Below are positions 62,069-64,000 of a DNA stretch of 64,000 bases, in pieces. A program made the translations under genes and the position numbers. The notes beneath the pieces were generated by a model. The model had not been told where the DNA came from and did no database searches. It saw only the letters and a list, made by a program, of their open reading frames with translations. The stretch spans positions 13,773,001 to 13,837,000 of the forward strand of contig NC_088327.1 in assembly GCF_036884655.1 (NCBI RefSeq), in the 5' to 3' direction. The stretch comes from Musa acuminata AAA Group. Its lineage: Eukaryota > Streptophyta > Magnoliopsida > Zingiberales > Musaceae. The stretch's first letter is position 1, and each line of letters starts with the position of its first letter.

Positions 62069-62799
62069 TATCACGGACTTAGCTAGAATTGCCTAAGTCG
62101 TAAGACACCCTTGTGACAAAGACACAAACTTAGCTTGCATTGCCTAAGTCGCGTCTCGCTCTTGCGATATGCATCCACAAAGATCAGCCCACTTGCAACC
62201 TCTTGCAGGTCCCGAAGGACCTGTAAAAGAGAAAGCTGATTAGTTCAAAGAACGAGCGACTAACAAGTCTCGATTTCTCGCGAAAAGGGGAACCTTTACA
62301 AGCAATTCAGCAAGCACCTTGCGTGCATAAGAGAAAAGAGAGAGAGAGGAGGAAAACAACGACTTTAAAAGGTTGAACGAACAGTTGCAAGTCGACAAAC
62401 AGCTGCTCACCGAGTGCCGGGCGCGACAACAAGTTCCCGTCAAGGTAACGTGCGAACTTGTGAAAGAGTGTTTAATGTCCGACACTATACCAAAGCCCCA
62501 TCCCCCATGGTGCCACCCGGGTGGTTCTAAGGTGCTGAGATGGTTAACGTTTCATATGCAGTAGCGGGCCGTAGAAAATAGCCCGTGGCACGTAAAAACG
62601 GAGCTATTTTAGGCTGTTTTGCTTGGTTCGATGAGCGATCATACTATAGCGCTGCAACTTGCTCGAACTTATATTTTTACAAGCAAAAGTATATAAAACC
62701 AAGCCAAAACATGCTACCATGCAGTTGTACATGTAAACATAAACGATGAACGGCTCGTTGAACAGAGTTATTGCGGGCACACGACGACCGTTCATGACA
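62069..62799 (-). repeat. Probable 3' LTR of a degenerate Ty3/gypsy element (limits approximate)
   Basis: On the minus strand, a purine-rich GTGGGGAAGAA (about 62810-62800) is followed directly by TGTCATGAACGGTCG, the expected polypurine tract and LTR start. The LTR would run to lower coordinates and may end near 62069 in ATCA; the far end is uncertain. It contains two copies of CTTAGCTxGxATTGCCTAAGTCG (about 62080-62100 and 62129-62151). Confidence 0.6.
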
Positions 62800-64000
62800 T
62801 TCTTCCCCACTCAAACTATCGATGCCCTCGTCGATGCTTGTTGGCAGTTGTTGATGATTGCTTCTTCATGTCGTAAGGCATCTTCGGGCTCCCAATTGGC
62901 TTCAATTCGAGGAAGCTTTCACCACTTCACCAAGTACTCAGTTTGCTCAGCTCCAATGGGTACCTTTATCTTGCGGTCCGCTAAAATGGTTTCAACTCGC
63001 TTCTCATATGAGGCTTTGGTGGCGGATAGTTGAGTTGGAACACTTCGAGAAGCATCTTGCGGATCTGAATGGTAGGTTTTCAAGTTGTTGGCGTGAAGAA
63101 CATTGTGAATTTTGAACCACATCGATAACTACAACTTGTAGGAGATGTTGCCCACCTTGTTGATAATTGGGAAGGGCCCTTTATACTTGCACACCAATCC
63201 TTTGTGTACTTTGTTCCTAAAGAATTGGAGTGATACTGGTTGGAGCTTGACCAGCACCAAATCACCGACCTTGAACTCTTACGGTCGCCTTCCCAAGTCT
63301 ACCCACTTCTTTATTCTTTTTGTCGCATTCTCCAAGTAAGCCGGTGCAATATCTATATTTCGCTGCCACTCATTTGAGAAGTGGTAGGTTGACAGACTAC
63401 TCCCAGTATACCCGATTACCATGGTGTGAGGAGTTGACGGTTGTTACCCTGTAATGATCTCGAAGGGGTTCTTGTTGGACGCAGAGCTCCACTACAAGTT
63501 GTAAGAGAATTGGGCAATATCCAACAACTTCACCCAATCTCGTTGGTTAGCACTCACGTAGTGCTAAAGATATTGCTCTAGGAGCGAGTTGATCCTTTCA
63601 ATCTAGCCATCTATCTAGGGGTGGAGGCTTGTGGAGAAGTATAACTTCGACCTCAATAATTTGAATAGCTGGGTCCAAAATCGTCCCAAGAACCGAGCAA
63701 CTCGATCACTGATGATATTATGCAAGACTCTCCAATACTTCACCACATCCTTCATCATCAGCTTGGCCGCCTCTTCTGCTGAGCAGTGTAGGGGAGCAGC
63801 AATGAAAGTTGCATACTTTGAAAATCGATCGCTTACCACGAGTATCGATCCAAGTCTCCCTACTGCTGGCAAGCTTAATATGAAATCTAAGAAAATGCTC
63901 TCCCACAGAGTTTCTGGTATGGGCAACGGCTCCAAAAGTCCCATCGGCTTCCGCTGCTCTACCTTGTCTTATTAGCAAGTGAGGCACGTTCGAACATATT
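62800..64000 (-). mobile_element. Degenerate chromovirus (Ty3/gypsy) pol 3' end: integrase and chromodomain, cut by the window edge
   Basis: From the right edge downwards on the minus strand: an integrase core with GLLEPLPIPETLWESI, FLDFILSLP, SDRFSKYATF and ISDRVARFLGRFW (63944-63615), frames interrupted by stops, a C-terminal segment (KIHNVLHANNLKTYHSD near 63110-63060), and a chromodomain-like piece EKRVETILADRKI ... TEYLVKW ending at TAG about 62919. The chromodomain is thought to guide integration to particular chromatin. The motif wording resembles the Reina/Galadriel group of chromoviruses rather than the element at 34443-44388. Numerous stops show it is inactive. Confidence 0.82.

Noticed and set aside
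1..64000. CRISPR arrays, bacterial operons, rRNA or tRNA genes
   Set aside because: No spaced identical short repeats, no operon-like gene packing and no rRNA or tRNA sequence were recognised; the tandem repeats found have other explanations. The only tRNA-related sequence is the 12-base primer-binding site.

Overview
This window is nuclear DNA from a flowering plant. The genes have GT-AG introns and belong to land-plant families, and the gaps between them hold LTR retrotransposons, LINE remnants and microsatellites. The retroelement types and gene structure fit a monocot, but I cannot name the species from sequence alone. All exon boundaries were read by eye from splice signals and reading phase.

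Layout. 1-1.75 kb: 5' part of a minus-strand WVD2-like/TPX2-family gene that runs off the left edge. 4.3-8.5 kb: a decayed minus-strand multi-exon gene with several in-frame stops, next to a three-copy tandem repeat and a 140-bp tandem duplication. 9.5-12.06 kb: an intact three-exon mitochondrial glycoprotein (MAM33/p32) gene with an RTE-type LINE tail in intron 2. 14.1-30.4 kb: a large minus-strand GH10 endo-1,4-beta-xylanase gene. Its ten coding exons are phase-compatible and encode five carbohydrate-binding modules plus the catalytic domain (about 1224 aa), and two long introns carry purine/pyrimidine-rich dispersed repeats.

31.6-47.1 kb is a nested retrotransposon block. A degenerate minus-strand Ty3/gypsy element (RT, RNase H and integrase recognisable) is split inside its integrase by a younger plus-strand Ty3/gypsy element at 34443-44388. 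The younger element has two LTRs of about 2.69 kb, a 5-bp target-site duplication TCTTA, a tRNA-Met-type primer-binding site, a polypurine tract, and a single gag-pol frame broken by three stop codons.

48.9-51.1 kb: an unprocessed pseudogene of the At1g01500-like family (two premature TAG codons and a frameshift). 55.6-56.4 kb: an intact membrane-anchored C3HC4 RING protein gene. 58.8-60.1 kb: an intact 419-codon minus-strand gene of unknown function. 62.0-64.0 kb: the 3' end of another degenerate minus-strand Ty3/gypsy chromovirus (integrase, chromodomain, LTR) that runs off the right edge.

The genes share no pathway. The intact ones serve cell-wall xylan turnover, the mitochondrial matrix, probable ubiquitin ligation at a membrane, and an unknown role. 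The most informative observations are the five-module xylanase with its unusual module order, the nested insertion with its exact target duplication, and two genes caught in decay. I found no clear sign of a wholly new biological system.
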